Source: Erpobdella octoculata
Taxonomy: Eukaryota; Annelida; Clitellata; Hirudinida; Erpobdellidae
Direction: 5' to 3'
DNA: 64,000 nt
Assembly (NCBI GenBank): GCA_963978895.1
Contig: OZ022242.1
Location: 33,491,338 to 33,555,337 of the forward strand
Position 1 is the stretch's first letter. Every line of letters starts with the position of its first letter. A program made the position numbers and the translations under genes. A model generated the notes under the pieces. That model did not search any database and was not told the origin of the DNA. It saw nothing but the letters and a program-made list of their open reading frames with translations. Below are positions 31,257 to 52,193 of this stretch, in pieces.

Positions 31257-33573
31257 TCAATAAGCCCTTTCCGTGGAGGTGCAGATGACGATGGGGTAGC
31301 CTATGATGATGTTCATCATGTAGCTGATGGCCTCTGTTTAATTAACAAATTAACATAATTAACATATTAATTATGTTAATTGATAGATGAAGCGGAAGTG
31401 CATTTTTGTGCGGGTCCACAAAATCAATTCAGTTTCGCTTTGTAAGCTCTTAGGGGCGTGGTTGTAATTCACATTTACAATACATTACATTATGTATGCA
31501 CCACGTACCCAGGGGTGGGTGTGTGTCTCAAATAAATGATTTATGCACCAGTGCATATGGCGAAGAAGGGGACAGGTTGTTCCAACAAGTGCGTATGTAC
31601 ACAAAAAAACTAACTATATAATATCAAATTTGTCACATTATTTTAAAATCAAGCGGTTAGCGTTGATGTTATATTTAGCCTAATATTTATAACTAGCAGG
31701 TTCACCCGGGGTCTTTAGGGATTTCTTTTCTTCTCGCTTATTTTTCTCTTGTCATAAACCTGGGGTTGGCGTACCTCCTGTAGTTGGGGTACGGAATCGA
31801 AACTTTTTCTAAACCTTATTCCCTATGAGAGAATTACCTCCCTGTCAAATGTTGTTTAGATTTTAGGTTGCTCCAGCCGTTCGGATGTGATGATAGGCGA
31901 GCAAACAAACACTCATTTACGTTTACATTTACGTTTCACTCACAATCTCGCCTTGTCTTTTATATATATTATTATTAACAAATTCTGTTCTGTCAAATAT
32001 CTTCATATATGATGATGTACAAAAAATTAATCCGAGTCACATAATTAACTTAGAGTTGTTCTGTGTTTTTTGTCAACGGATTTCACGCCAATTTCAATAC
32101 TGTGGGGTGTTTTGCTGGGCCAATGAACTCTTAAAAGGAGGAAGTGCACTTATTTTGTATACCGTAAAAAATTTAACACTCCCTGTAATATCTTTAAAAA
32201 CTCTCAAATATTTTGCAAAAAAATCAATTATGTGCATTTTTTTGCTTTGGATGGTGGTCTATTCAGAAAAACCTTGGGAGGGGGAGCGACATCTTCAAAG
32301 GGTTCACATATTTGTAAATTTTCTATCATAATGCTAAAGTGTTGAAGTTTTCCTGCCAAAAAACTGATGACACGACCGGGGGGGGGGGTTAGTTGGCGAT
32401 ACTTTTCACACAAAAAAACTACATTTACTTTTCCTTCTAAAGAAGTTGATGACCGGTGGGGGCTATTTGGAGATACTTTTCCCAAAAATTGTCCAAACAC
32501 CTTTTACTATTTCTTCAACATCAGGTCAGGGGGGTCAAGAAAAGCTCAGTTCAACCCTATGGGGACCGTTCCAACGTCAGGGGGTCTCTTCGACGTTAGA
32601 AAGCCCATTTCAATCTTTTGGAGGCCCACTTCAAAGTCAGGCAAGGGAATCCGCCCCTTAACACTTCAAAATAACTTTCCCTGTTGGTGGTGGTGATGCA
32701 TCCTCCCCTGGATTCATTTCTGGGTATAACTAATGACTACACCTCACTCGATAATCGGCAATTTTCGAAAAAAAGTTACTCATTTTTGGCTTTTAGAGTA
32801 AATATCAAACTTTTCGGCACTCTAGTATTTGCATTTGCTTTTCGATATTTGTTTTTTCTGAGCCTCAAAAGATGCAATTATAAAGCAAAGTTTTACCTGT
32901 GCGAACCTATATATTCAGGGGTTGAACTTTAGCAAACCCAATTGTTAACCCAGTTTTATAGACCCATAATGATTCGGTAGAACCGTATTAGAGTATAAAT
33001 AAATACAAGAAGTCAACCAGGGACGTCAATTGGGGACATGAATTTTGAGTAGACCTCCCCTGACGTAGTTTGGACCCCCAAAAGGTAAACGTGAGCCCCA
33101 AAATATGCCCTCAGAAATGTAAATGGGCCTTCCTGAAGATATGAAAGAGGTTTTCAAAAAATGTTGGAAAAAGTAATCTAACAGAATTAAAAATTGGTCG
33201 GCTCTGAGAACAAGTTGCTCCTTCTCAAGGTTTTTCTTGAATGACGTCACTGGAATCAACGCCACCGGTAATTGTTTAAAAGTTTAAAAAAAGAAAAGAA
33301 AATGATAGTCTTACCAATTAGTAACGAAATCAGCGTGAGGATCAACACTGAACAGAAACTGATGAAAGCCAACAGAGCCAGAAGGAGGTGAGGCAGGCTC
33401 AGAATGAACAGCATCGTCCCGAAGATGCTTATAATATCGTAGCCGTTGTAGATAGCTGTGACCGTTAAGCCAGAGATGAGGGCCAGAGAAATACAGATAT
33501 TAGTTAAAGGAAGTTGAGTGGTTCTTTCGTTCCAGATAGCCATCCTCGAAGCGTTTTGTGAGACTACGTGCAT
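31257..33573 (-). CDS. unrecognised small multi-pass membrane protein 1
   Basis: Two exons: 33573-33315 (86 codons plus one base, donor ATTG|gtaaga) and 31333-31257 (acceptor aaacag, ending ERAY then TGA), 111 residues. I do not recognise the family. A polar 20-residue N-terminus precedes a hydrophobic helix (about 24-42), a short polar loop (YNGYD), and two closely spaced helices (about 49-86). Exon 2 continues with EAISYMMNIIIGYPIVIC, possibly a further short hydrophobic segment. The exon-2 assignment rests on phase, a good acceptor and GC-richer codons; an extra exon between the two cannot be excluded. The 2-kb intron holds a Helitron-like element and degenerate repeats. Its layout resembles the gene at 52,194-53,685. 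It is transcribed in the same direction as the SLC6 pair. Confidence 0.55.
31693..31970 (-). mobile_element. Helitron-like or LINE-tail element
   Basis: The minus-strand right end reads CGGGTGAACCTGCTAGT, i.e. a GC-rich terminus ending CTAG-T like the Helitron-like elements elsewhere in the window. The opposite end is TATATATATAAAAG. The interior (AGCCGTTCGGATGTGATGAT complement, then GCAAACAAACA) also resembles tails of some non-LTR elements, so the class is uncertain. Confidence 0.45.
32340..33130. repeat. degenerate G-rich tandem repeat region
   Basis: Several imperfect units combine AAAGTTGATGACCGG-like text with GGGGG and ACTTTTCC (32,360-32,480). They are followed by GGGGTC/CCCATTTCAA-type units (32,525-32,660), with a reverse-oriented counterpart at 33,030-33,130. 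Related text occurs at 24,650-24,800. Open frames across it are not gene-like. Confidence 0.5.
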
Positions 33574-34831
33574 AGTGCAATCGAGTTCTCGAATCGAGTT
33601 GTATATATGTCTAGTTTTTTTTTCACTATAATTTTTATGTTCCTCAAATATATAACAACAATAGTGATTGCAATTCCAAAAGCTGCTGTTCAGTACAGAC
33701 ACAGACAGTGCTTAAAACACTGAAAATTTGTCGATGGCGACTTTCAAACATTAAGTCAGAAAAGATTTTGACATTTGGACGTGTTGTAACGCATTCTCTA
33801 TATTTTGATACAAAATATGAAAACATCAGAATACGTATGGTCACTTTCTACAATTCTTAGTTACGCTGATTTTTTTTGTATGTCTCACATATTCACAGAG
33901 AAAGTTTATTGACAAGAAAATTTCACTTGTAAGCAATAACTTAAACTTAGTACCCAAAAAGCCTAAGGAATCATAATTTAAATTTTTTTAATATAATAAA
34001 TTGTTAGACAACGTTTGTTTAAACATTAATTTCTCAACTTGATGTATCCATCGGTTTTGTTGTCCTTCTCTTTCAACAACAAACTTGTTTCGTTAAAAAA
34101 ATTAATTAAAATTCTATCAAATTTTAACTTTCAAGGTAAACTATTAATTTATTAGGTGCGTTCCAGAAGTGTCAGTGTGTCAGTCAGTCATCAATTCGTG
34201 TTTTTATATTATATAGTTTAAAATTTTTAGCCGATTTTACGTTTATTAAATCGTGATCATCTGCGTTTTTGTTTCATCACTTTTAAAAGTCCCTTGCAAG
34301 CCCTAGGCCTGAGAGACAAATTTAAAGAAGGAGATTTCATCCAATTTTTTTACAAATGTCTTCCATCTCACCAATATGTTAACTTAAGAAAATTTGCTCG
34401 TGAATTAATTTCAGATTTTGGCACTACGACGGGGAAACCCCCCAAAAATATGGCTGGCTTCGCGACTGAGTGAAATAATGAGCTGGAATTGCAATCTCTA
34501 CAGCAGCGTAGTCGATTTATCAGAAAACGATGTAAACACGATTACGTTATTTACCTTCGCTGGATTGTTTTCTTCTTTTTTCAAATACACGTCATAACAT
34601 ATCGTAATTGAGTGCTTTTTAATAACTTAAATTTTTTATGCATTGATATTAAAAAAAAGAAACAGATTTATAATTGTCATCCCTGTGAAATCGTTTCTTA
34701 TTGTACTCCCTGGTACAGAATGCTCAGAATCCATTCGATCTCCTAGCAAAAACTAAGTTCTTCGTTATTGCTTACCAGCTTTATTATTTAAATAGATCGT
34801 TACAAATAATTTAATGAAACTAATTAAAAAA
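33574..34831. other. intergenic stretch
   Basis: AT-rich sequence between the small membrane-protein gene and the SLC6 gene 1 stop. A minus-strand AATAAA at 34,780-34,785 lies 47 bp past that stop. No other gene was seen. Confidence 0.5.
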
Positions 34832-37800
34832 TCAATAACTGTCCATCTCAAATTTCTTCAAACTCTCCCTAATGGTGTCATTGCATCTCCTTCTCCAGAG
34901 TTCCGTAGGTTTCACTAAGCTTTTAACTCTCTGAAGAACAATGCTTGCAATTAGTTTTTTTTTATTCTTTTGAGATGAAAAAAATGAAAATGACGTGGTT
35001 TGCTAATTACTTACTAAAATAAAAGGTCCTTTTTGAAGTAATATGAGGTAGATGGCATACAATGGAATGGGTACCATGGAGCACAGGGCCAGTACCCACC
35101 CGAAAACTATTGACCACTTGGGGTACACGTAACTGCCGTAAGTAGGCGGTGCCATTTGGATGCTACTGTATATTAGAAGAGCCTGGAAAATTATTTGTCA
35201 AATATTTTAATATGAAAGATAAGCGTTAAATATTAAGTGATATATATTAATAATAATTAAATGTTATTAATAAAAAAAAATTTGTGAAAAAATGTAGGGT
35301 TAGTAAAATTAATATATTTTAAAGTGGAACTTGGAACAATTGTTACCAGTAAGATTATAGGAGTGATGGTGTACCAGCAAATCTTCCACCACAAGCTGGG
35401 TCGTTTCCCAAACATTCTCTCAATGTCATCGTACAGTTTATCAGCTCCTACAAGTAAAACGATTGCGCAAAAAATAATTGATTTAATGTTACTAACGGGT
35501 TTTATCTGACTGGTTCGCAAGCGATTACACAATATAAATATTTTTTCTACATTTTATTGATTTATATATAAATGTAAAGTTTTTCATAAATACATTGAAC
35601 AAAAAATCATATATTAATAGCACATCAATTAAGGCCTCAATATGGCCTAGGGCAGGTCACATGCTACCCAGTTGCATACACGTGAACCCTGACTCAATAA
35701 ACATGTTTACAAGAGATTTTTACACAGTCAAGCTTGAATTTTGAGTTGTAATATGCACTCGAGAATTATTCCAATTTTAAAACCATGTTTTGTTTTTTTT
35801 TGGTCATGACACATACCATAGACGTATGTAATGGCCAAGCATTCCAGAAGGGCAATGACCATGGCTGAGAATGCTGCCGAGTACCAGTCGATAATCTGGA
35901 AGAGGTACATTCCACCCTGTTTTCAATTTGATGAATCATATAAATTAGTTTGATAATTAATTATTTAAATAATAATAATAATAATAATAATAATAATCTG
36001 CTCAGAGTCGTATACAGCAATTTAATTATTTCAAGTAGTTTCTCACTTGCGTGACTTGAGGGATGCCGACGATGAAGTGGAGGGTGCAGACGAACCCGAT
36101 GACGAGGGTGGTCCTGTTCTTGAAGAACTTTGGAAACTCGTCCAATAGGCCGCTTGTGCAAACTTCCAGCATGCCAAACTGCGTGGGTTGTTGTTCAATT
36201 TAGACAATTTATTATCGTTTTTAAAAATTCAATAAATCGATTAAAACTAAACGAATTAACTGGCTGAAAAGAAATAAACAAAATTTTAGAAATTTAAAAC
36301 TAAATGAACGAATAATATACAAATAAATAAAAAACCTATATTGGATTGGTACCTGGGTATCAATGCCCAGAAAGAGGATCATGAAAAAAAACATTATAGC
36401 CCAAAGAGGGGAGAATGGAAGATGAGAGATGGCTTCCGGATAAGCACTGAAAGCCAGGCCTGGACCTTGGAAGTTCAAAACATGATGGCGTTACGAATTC
36501 ATAGACAAATTTGTTCTAGAATGATAGTCTCAGGAATCTATCTTTATTCTCACTCGATAATCTGATGTCTGGTGTTTTGCCCGCCGAGGCACTCTATTGA
36601 GTCGCAATGGCCATGATGATGATGATGACGACGACGATGATGATGACGATGGCGATTACGATACGATGACGATGACGACGACGACGACGACGACGATGAT
36701 GATTATGATGAATTGCTTCAGATGATGATGATGATGAATCTGATGTCATTGCACACAAATGACGTTTTTTATTTTGTGACCTTAAATTTAATCAAGGACA
36801 CATGTACCAAAAACGTATAGCGTGTACTTAAATTACCGGAAGTAATGACTTCGCTGACCGTCGTTCCGGCTGCTTGGGCCATGTGGCCGATGATGGAGAA
36901 GCAGGCCAGACCAGCATAGAAACTGGAACAACAACAGAGCGCGGACACTAAAATGGAATCTCTGATAATAAATTAAAATATGATTATCAGTATAAATAAA
37001 TAGCCACATACGGTTAAACTGGTTTTAATTTTTCAATCTATCGACAGCTGTTGGCGAAAAGTTATAGAACAATCTTGTGTACTTGTACTTGCTTATAAAA
37101 AAACTAAATAAAACAATCTGTACTTGTACTTGCTCATAAAAACTAAATAAAACAATTTTGTACTTGTACTTGCTCATAAAAAACTAAATAAAACAATTTT
37201 GTACTTGTACTTGCTCATAAAAAACTAAATAAAACAATCTTGTACTTGTACCTGAGACAGTTGTTGTTGAATTTATTGTGTCTACTCATCGCAATAAGTC
37301 CTCCCCATGCGGGTCCCAAGCTATAAAATATCTGTAAACAGGCTTCTGCCCAGACCTGATTGGTGGCAATTCAGACGAAAGTCATAGACAAAAATTGGTC
37401 CAATCAGTGGTATGTAGCTTACATTGCATTAAATTTTTCTTAAAAATTCTATTACTTTAAAAAATTATACTTTATTGATTTTCTTGTATTTATATATCAG
37501 AAAATTATCTTTTAACTTTTGCGACAGAAAATAGAAATTTGCAGCATTTAAGTATTATTCAAAAAGCAAATATGCGATAAAAGATATACTTTCATATTGA
37601 GAAGTTGAGAAAAATCAGGCTTGACGAAATACAAAATGCCATCCACAGCTCCAGGTAGCATGCATCCCCTAATAAGAATAAGGGTTAGAAACAGGTAAGG
37701 CGTCGTGGCCGTGACGTAGACGACCTTACCTGACCATTTGATGCCCTTGAAAAGACAGAAGAATACGATAACCCAAGAAAGGAGAAGACAGAGAAAGAGT

Positions 37801-39502
37801 GGCCACCTGATTGTGCCAAGGTGTTCTATTCCAGGTGATAGCTGCAATACCTGCAGTCTGAAATCAGGTTTATAAAGAATTTATAAAAGTTTAATTAAAT
37901 TTTCAACATGTGTTTTAAAAACTAATGCATTTACGAGATATGAGCTAATTGCTATTCAAAGAGCCAATAATAATATACTATAGTATTAGCTATTTGAATA
38001 ATTTATTATAATATTATAAGTTAATTGAATAATTTATTATAATATGATAAACTATTTGAATAATTTTAAAATTAATTGCTTTTTCTAATATAAATAATTT
38101 CCGATAAGAAAAAAAACATACTGCCAGAATTCTTCAGCAGAAGAAACACGCTTAGCCAACGACGTTGCGTTAAAGTTACTTGCTGCCACTTGATTGTCAT
38201 AAGTTAGGTTGGACGAGGTTAAGTCACCATTCAAATCGGACTGAAACCTTTGACAACAGGTGATCAAAAAACAAAGTTTTCATCATCATCATTGTCGTCG
38301 TAGTCATCATCATCATCCTCATCATCATTATTATCATCATCATCATCATCATCATCCTCATCATCATTATTATTATCATCATCATTAGCATCATCATCAT
38401 CGTCGTCCTCATTGTCATCGTCATTGTTATCGTCGTCGTCATCATCATCATCCTCACTTTTACTTATAGTCACCATTCAAATCGGACTGAAACCTTTGAC
38501 AACAGGTGATCAAAAAACAAAGTTTTCATCATCATCATTGTCGTCGTAGTCATCATCATCATCCTCATCATCATTATTATCATCATCATCATCATCATCC
38601 TCATCATCATTATTATTATCATCATCATTAGCATCATCATCATCGTCGTCCTCATTGTCATCGTCATTGTTATCGTCGTCGTCATCGTCATCATCCTCAC
38701 TTTTACTTATATAATTAGACCTACCTGCTGTAGCAGTTTTCCGTGTTCCACTCGTTGTTGCAAGTTGCCCATGGCAACGGGGATGTGAAGGAGTTGCAGA
38801 GAAAGTAAAGCACCCATGCGATGATGAGGTTGTAGTAGATGGTGACGATACCAGACATGATTAACATGCCCCAACCTATACCTGTGTTGATTCGCGAAAC
38901 TTAATTCATCTTTCAATAAGTTGATTTCAAGGAATTAACAACAATAATGTGACTAACAAGTCAGATGTGAAAACTTAAATTAATTATTTAAACAGTTAAA
39001 ATGATTAAAAAAAACCCTTGAAGATAGGACAGACGTTCCACACCGACAGAGGTCCAAGACCTGAAAACTGACCAATGGAGAGTTCAAGGAAGAATAGAGG
39101 CATGCCGCAGAGGATGAGACACGTGAAGTAAGGAATCAGGAAAGCACCTAGAGAAATTGTTTTTTATTTTATACTCATTATTTTATTCTTTTACAGATAT
39201 GTGACATCAGAATCTTTTTAACTAATCACTTAAATGTCGACGATCTTTGATCTTTAACAAGCAGACAAATTCCACTTACCTCCTCCGTTCCTCATGCAGA
39301 GGTATGGAAATCTCCAGAACGCTCCCAAACCGACACAATAACCGATGCACGACAGCAAAAACTCAGCCGGTTTGTCCCATCCTTCGCTTTCCTTTTTTAC
39401 CGCATCAATTTTGTGGCTATTCAGCATCTTTGATTCATCTTCGTGACTTCCGTACAGTTTCTTGATGTTGTTTTCTTCATCTCTGACGTTACTGGAGTTC
39501 AT
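34832..39502 (-). CDS. SLC6-family transporter 1 with altered Na1 site
   Basis: Thirteen exons: 39502-39280, 39147-39016, 38881-38725, 38247-38122, 37857-37590, 37355-37252, 36961-36837, 36465-36353, 36178-36047, 35916-35817, 35447-35347, 35182-35015, 34930-34832 (615 residues, full family length). TM1 is [16 protein letters not shown], with Gly at the monoamine-Asp position, so it is of the amino-acid carrier type. Exon 2 has [12 protein letters not shown], the EL2 disulphide pair is [10 protein letters not shown], and TM6 is [11 protein letters not shown], followed by NKFNNNC. The Na2 Asp-Thr (LGIDTQ) is kept. Odd: the Na1 asparagine of TM1 is Ala61 (39,320-39,322) and that of TM7 is Cys346 (36,934-36,936). 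EL2 carries NLT and NAT glycosylation sites. Family members co-transport amino acids or amines with Na+/Cl-; the substrate here is unknown. Confidence 0.92.
36610..36745. repeat. GAC/GAT trinucleotide tract in SLC6 gene 1 intron 7
   Basis: Interrupted GAT and GAC copies. The same intron of SLC6 gene 2 holds a 940-bp expansion (44,113-45,055), so the tract probably predates the gene duplication. Confidence 0.75.
37075..37250. repeat. 40-44 bp tandem repeat in SLC6 gene 1 intron 6
   Basis: Four near-identical units built on TACTTGCTCATAAAAA, ACTAAATAAAACAAT and TTGTACTTG. Confidence 0.9.
38223..38710. repeat. 245-bp tandem duplication spanning a splice acceptor
   Basis: 38,223-38,468 and 38,469-38,710 are almost identical. 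Each starts with the first 25 nt of SLC6 gene 1 exon 4 and its acceptor (caaag|GTTTCAG) and continues into a CATCATC-rich intron tract. The second copy gives a duplicate acceptor that would lead into an early stop. Confidence 0.93.
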
Positions 39503-40604
39503 TTTTCTTTTTTTGCTTCTTAGGGCCGGGCAAATATTTTTTTATAACTGGCTTGTAGAAAAAAATTGAATTATATATGTATACACATATGTATACACAC
39601 GGACACATATGTATACACACGTACACATATGTGTATACATATGTATACACATGTCTATACACATCATTACCAACATTATATATGTATACAAAACACATAC
39701 CCACACCTACATTATATATGTATACAAAATACACATCCTCAATCCTCACAAACATTATATAGATACTATACCCACCCACACCAACACTCCCACGCACATG
39801 GATGAGGAAACATTAACCCCCCTGTCACAAGCAAGTGAACATTGAACCATCGGTTTGGTGAAATGATATGCAGTTATGCAGTCTCGTTAGAAGACGAAAT
39901 TATATGCTTTTTGACCCATTACGTAATAACATATTAATTATTTGCACAAAAATACCTCCATTAGAATAAATGTTAATTGTTATGATTCGAATAGGGATGT
40001 GCCGGATAGCAAATCTCACCGGATATCCGTTGCATTCTAGTTGTGAAAATCTGACTCTAATTATTCTAATGATACTATGCAGTTACTTCGTTTGATTTCT
40101 AAACTCAAATTCAAAACAATAACCTCACAGTGGATATTCTAGACACATTCCCAGCACCCTGTGAGCTTCAGCGCATGATCGCAGTTTCGTTTTCAAGGGC
40201 TTACAGAATTAAAGATGGCATACAACAACTGACTCTTAGGTCAACAGCAAAAAATCATTGCAGATATCTCTCGAAGGTAAAATGCCACTACCTATGATCA
40301 CTATGTATATATATTGATTGTTCCGTCTCCACAATCCTAATAAGTAATTAAAGTTATCCATACCCGACACTTCGGCGCAAAAGTCAAAAAGCGATTTTTT
40401 TCCTTTTTGGATCTCAATGACTTTTGAAGCAACTTCTTATTATATTAATGTTAGCTTGCTTCCGTCTATATATGGTTCACAAAATCTGCTATCGTTAATT
40501 TGACCAACTTTCTGATGTCGTAGCGAGCTGAAATTTTGCACACAGTCCTAAGTCGGATGACAACAGCATTTATCAAAATTTGAGCCCGATCCCAAATTGC
40601 CGAC

Positions 40605-40668
40605 CTCAGGAATCGAACCCACGACTTTCACTTTCTCGGTTTCATGGACCGATGCGTTTGCCTTGCCG
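40605..40668 (-). mobile_element. tRNA-like SINE head
   Basis: The minus strand carries a B-box GGTTCGATTCC (about 40,620-40,610) and a good 5-bp anticodon-like stem (TCGGT / ACCGA) around CCATGAA. The T-stem is poor and no acceptor stem was found, so a SINE head is likelier than a tRNA gene. Confidence 0.4.
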
Positions 40669-40932
40669 ATGTATGACAAAACTCAGTTTTGGTTTGTCCA
40701 AGCAAGCTGAAATATGGTATCTATTTAGGTTTGGATAGTGATTGGACAGGATTGGTTTGTCACAACAGTCTGAACTCATGTAGTTAGTTTACTCTGGCCG
40801 CAGCGACTTAAAATTTCCTTTGTGTAACTTGATAGTGATTAAACAGTTTCTGACTAGTTTTTTAACTAAAAATTTTTATATCTTGTTTCTCTGGCTTAAT
40901 TATTAGCATAGGATCATAAAATAAATAAAAAG

Positions 40933-41228
40933 AAACTAATAGGAAACAATTCCTAGAAAAAGAAGCAACTTTTTGACAGAGTTCTTGTATTGTAAAAAAT
41001 AATTTATGATCACACCCTTTATATTGACAGAAGAGTTGCTTCAGGATTGTCTTGTGTGATATATGATAGAGGAAATTTATTCTTTCTCTCATAATTGGTC
41101 ATTTTTAAGAACAATCCTGAAGCAACTTTCCAGACAATTTAAAGGGTGTGGTCAGAAATTATTTTCTACTTTTTGGCAGGTTTTTGACAATACAAGAACT
41201 CTTGCGAAGATTTTTTTCTTATTAGTTT
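40933..41228. mobile_element. long imperfect inverted repeat (foldback or MITE-like)
   Basis: Left arm 40,933-41,053 and right arm 41,107-41,228 are reverse complements with scattered mismatches and small indels (shared core GTTGCTTCAGGATTGT), separated by about 53 bp. The two strands therefore encode similar peptides (TILKQL..Q.KGC..KLF). No clear target duplication was identified. Confidence 0.85.
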
Positions 41229-41672
41229 ATTATGGTAACAAGTACGTTTCATAGGATTTGCTAACAGCCTAGACTAGACGATTCGCCCTTGTCCCCGGAT
41301 CTCCCGCTTTTGCACCACACTTAATTTAGTAATGACTTGCATTAATTATATGATTATTTTTATAACAATTTTTGTGACCCGGTCACATAGGTATTTACCG
41401 TATAACTGTAAACTGTTTAAAAAAAAAAACAATCTCGTTTTTAATTGACCAGCCAAGTGAGGAAATTCATTACGCGCATGATACAAATGATATATGATTG
41501 AATGAACACAACATATTTCAATTATTCCTAAAATGCATTTGTCTGTCATCGATTATATTCTTTTTTGTTAAAATCAGTTTTTTATTTAATTTTTTGTACC
41601 ATTACGCACGGCACGTTTAATTTTTAACCTAAAAATATTTTCGACATTTAAAAAAATACTAGTCGACCATCA

Positions 41673-49056
<7,384 letters not shown>

Positions 49057-50071
49057 TTCGGTTTTGAACCGGTCCACAGATGATCTTGTTAAAAAAACGA
49101 GTGAATACGAAAGATAAGTTTTCGTCGAGTAATATAATCCTACACTGTCGCAGTTATGATTTGCATAAGTTATATATATCTACACACGAATATAAACACT
49201 ATACGATATGTTTACAAACTGCGGCAGTTTTATGTATTTCTTTAAGTGTTCTTTAACAAGTAGCATTACTCTAGGTTAGGATTTCTATTAGAGAACTAGA
49301 GTTTAAGAGATTTTCGTCTTTCAAAGAGACCAAATTTTTATTAAGCCACACAACTTCCAATTAAATAATAAGATCAAAAAATTTACCTCATCTTGCGAAA
49401 TTCTCCAGTACCACAACCACAACAGCTTTTCATTGTGTTTTAAAATCTTTTAAAATTTATCGTCCCGTCTGCTACGTTGCAAGTGAATAACATGCGCGAC
49501 TCCAGACGAAGAAAGCTTAACCCAACCTAACCCCGTGTGGCATTGTAACTACTAGCCAGTCTCAACGACATTGCTTGCTACAACTAATAACTACTCTTAT
49601 TGTTGTTGCTGTAGTTTTTTTGATTGTTTTCGATAATCCAGATTCTGAACTGCAGCTCAAAAAAATAAAAATAATAATCCTGCGATGAAAGCATTTCGAT
49701 TAATACAACACGATTCATTGGATTCGTCACTCGGGAAAGTTTATCGATTGAGGGGTGTGCGAGAAAAACTGAATATTCATAAAAAAAACTGAATATTCAT
49801 AAGGCGAACTAATATACTAGCAAGCATTTTTTTATACACTGTGAAAGTAGCTAAGCTCAGACACGTGTCTCTTCGGGGGCGTCACAAGCTATGGGGTACG
49901 GGAACGAGTAGTTAGTTCTCTTTCTGGAATATTGAGCTCCGTGTTTTTGACTCGTGGAAGAAACTGTGCTAAAAATTCGCAATGAGCTCGCTATCCACTC
50001 CTGCTTGCTTCTCTGTCGTTAGTGGTTCTTCAGATAATTTCACGGATAAATGACAATGAAATATACGTTAA
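49057..50071. other. 5' flank of SLC6 gene 2 and intergenic stretch
   Basis: Expected to hold the SLC6 gene 2 promoter. It has a 19-bp tandem duplication (AAAAAACTGAATATTCAT at about 49,766-49,802). No further gene was seen. Confidence 0.5.
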
Positions 50072-50817
<746 letters not shown>

Positions 50818-52193
50818 TTATTAATAATTATATATACTTAAAATGTTTTTGTTGTTGTTGTTGGAAAACGAGATGTAGCTGTTAAATGTTTATTAATATT
50901 ATTGCGCAGTAATTATCCTCCCAAAATTCTGCCTTTTTTCATAAATAAATGCCCAAATAAATAAACAAATTTTATTCATATATGACTGATTCATATGGTT
51001 TAAACTTAATCATAAACGGGAAAAAAGCAGTAAACATAAATTTAAACTATTTTTAGGTTGCGTACATCAATGCGAAGAGAAAGAGAATGTGACCTGAATC
51101 AACGTTGAAGTTCACAAACTGGACCTGTTTATGTTTATTATGCAGAGCTATTTATATGCATTAGGTATTACTGATATTATTTTACTATAATTGTTATTAT
51201 TGTTATAGTAGTAGTGGTGGTGGCGGTGGTGATAGTGATGGTGGTCGTGGTGGTGGCGATGGTGATAGTGATGGTGGTCGTGGTGGTGGCGGTGGTGGTG
51301 TTGGTGGTTGTGGTGGTGGTGGTGGCGGCGGTAGCGGTAGGGTGGTGGTAGTATTCGTAGTCGCGGTTATTATTAACACTGTTAATAATTTTATTTTTTT
51401 TTCGAAGAAAAAAGACACCTTCTTTCAATCAAGTTTTATTTATAATTTCAGTCAGCCAATTCGTTCAAAGTTTATTGGGTTAATAAGCTTGGAGAAAAAA
51501 TTTGAAGCCTTTATTACAAATTTCGCAAATGAGAAGTTCGTGTTCAGCCAATTGATATGAATTTGTTATGAAGAAAAACTTCAAATATATTTTAATTGTA
51601 TTCAACTATAAGTAGTTATTTTTTTATGGGTGCAAGCATTTTGGACTTTAGATCCAAGGTTGGGCTGAAGTTTTGTTCATATATATAATAAATACCTTCA
51701 ATAGGATTACCGCCATATTTTAATAGAATAATACCGAATTAGAGGACTTGCTAAAAAAGGGAGACTAAAATTTTGTCAGTGAACAGTTCCCATGTCAAAT
51801 GCATAAACAGTTGATGTTTGTTCAGGGACAAACACACCCATAACTACTTATCTACTCACAACGGTTTAGTTGTGTTCTGAAGCGTGAGGCATCACTTAAC
51901 ACCATTCTAGGTAATTTAATGAAAACCTTAAGAGAATAATATAATTATTTTATTCCATTAAAAACTTCTCATGTTATTATAAAGTTAAACAGCTAATAAA
52001 AAAAGTTTTCAGTTAATTTTTGGCTTTATAATAAATTAACAAAATATTAGATAGTTAGCTTTGCTTTTTTATGTTTCATTTTCTCAAGAGCACTACAAAT
52101 TGCCTACATCCAAGAAGAGCTGTATAGACTTATAAACTTCAGAATTAAACTGATAAAACTGCAGCTTGAATCCTAATTTCTCCAGGTGATGTT
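50818..52193. other. gene-free stretch
   Basis: A GGT/GGC-rich tract occupies 51,205-51,365. Otherwise AT-rich. It contains no exon I can support. Confidence 0.5.

Larger units (their letters stand above)
39503..41672. other. intergenic region between the two SLC6 genes
   Basis: Holds an ATATGTATACACA-rich tandem tract (39,573-39,735), a tRNA-like segment (about 40,612-40,665) and a long foldback (40,933-41,228). A minus-strand AATAAA about 90 bp past the SLC6 gene 2 stop is at about 41,581. No coding gene was seen. Confidence 0.5.

Noticed and set aside
32056..33265. Several short frames in the small membrane protein 1 intron
   Set aside because: They lie in degenerate tandem repeats and carry no domain.
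40862..41254. Two frames with similar peptides on opposite strands
   Set aside because: The similarity is produced by the inverted repeat, not by two genes.
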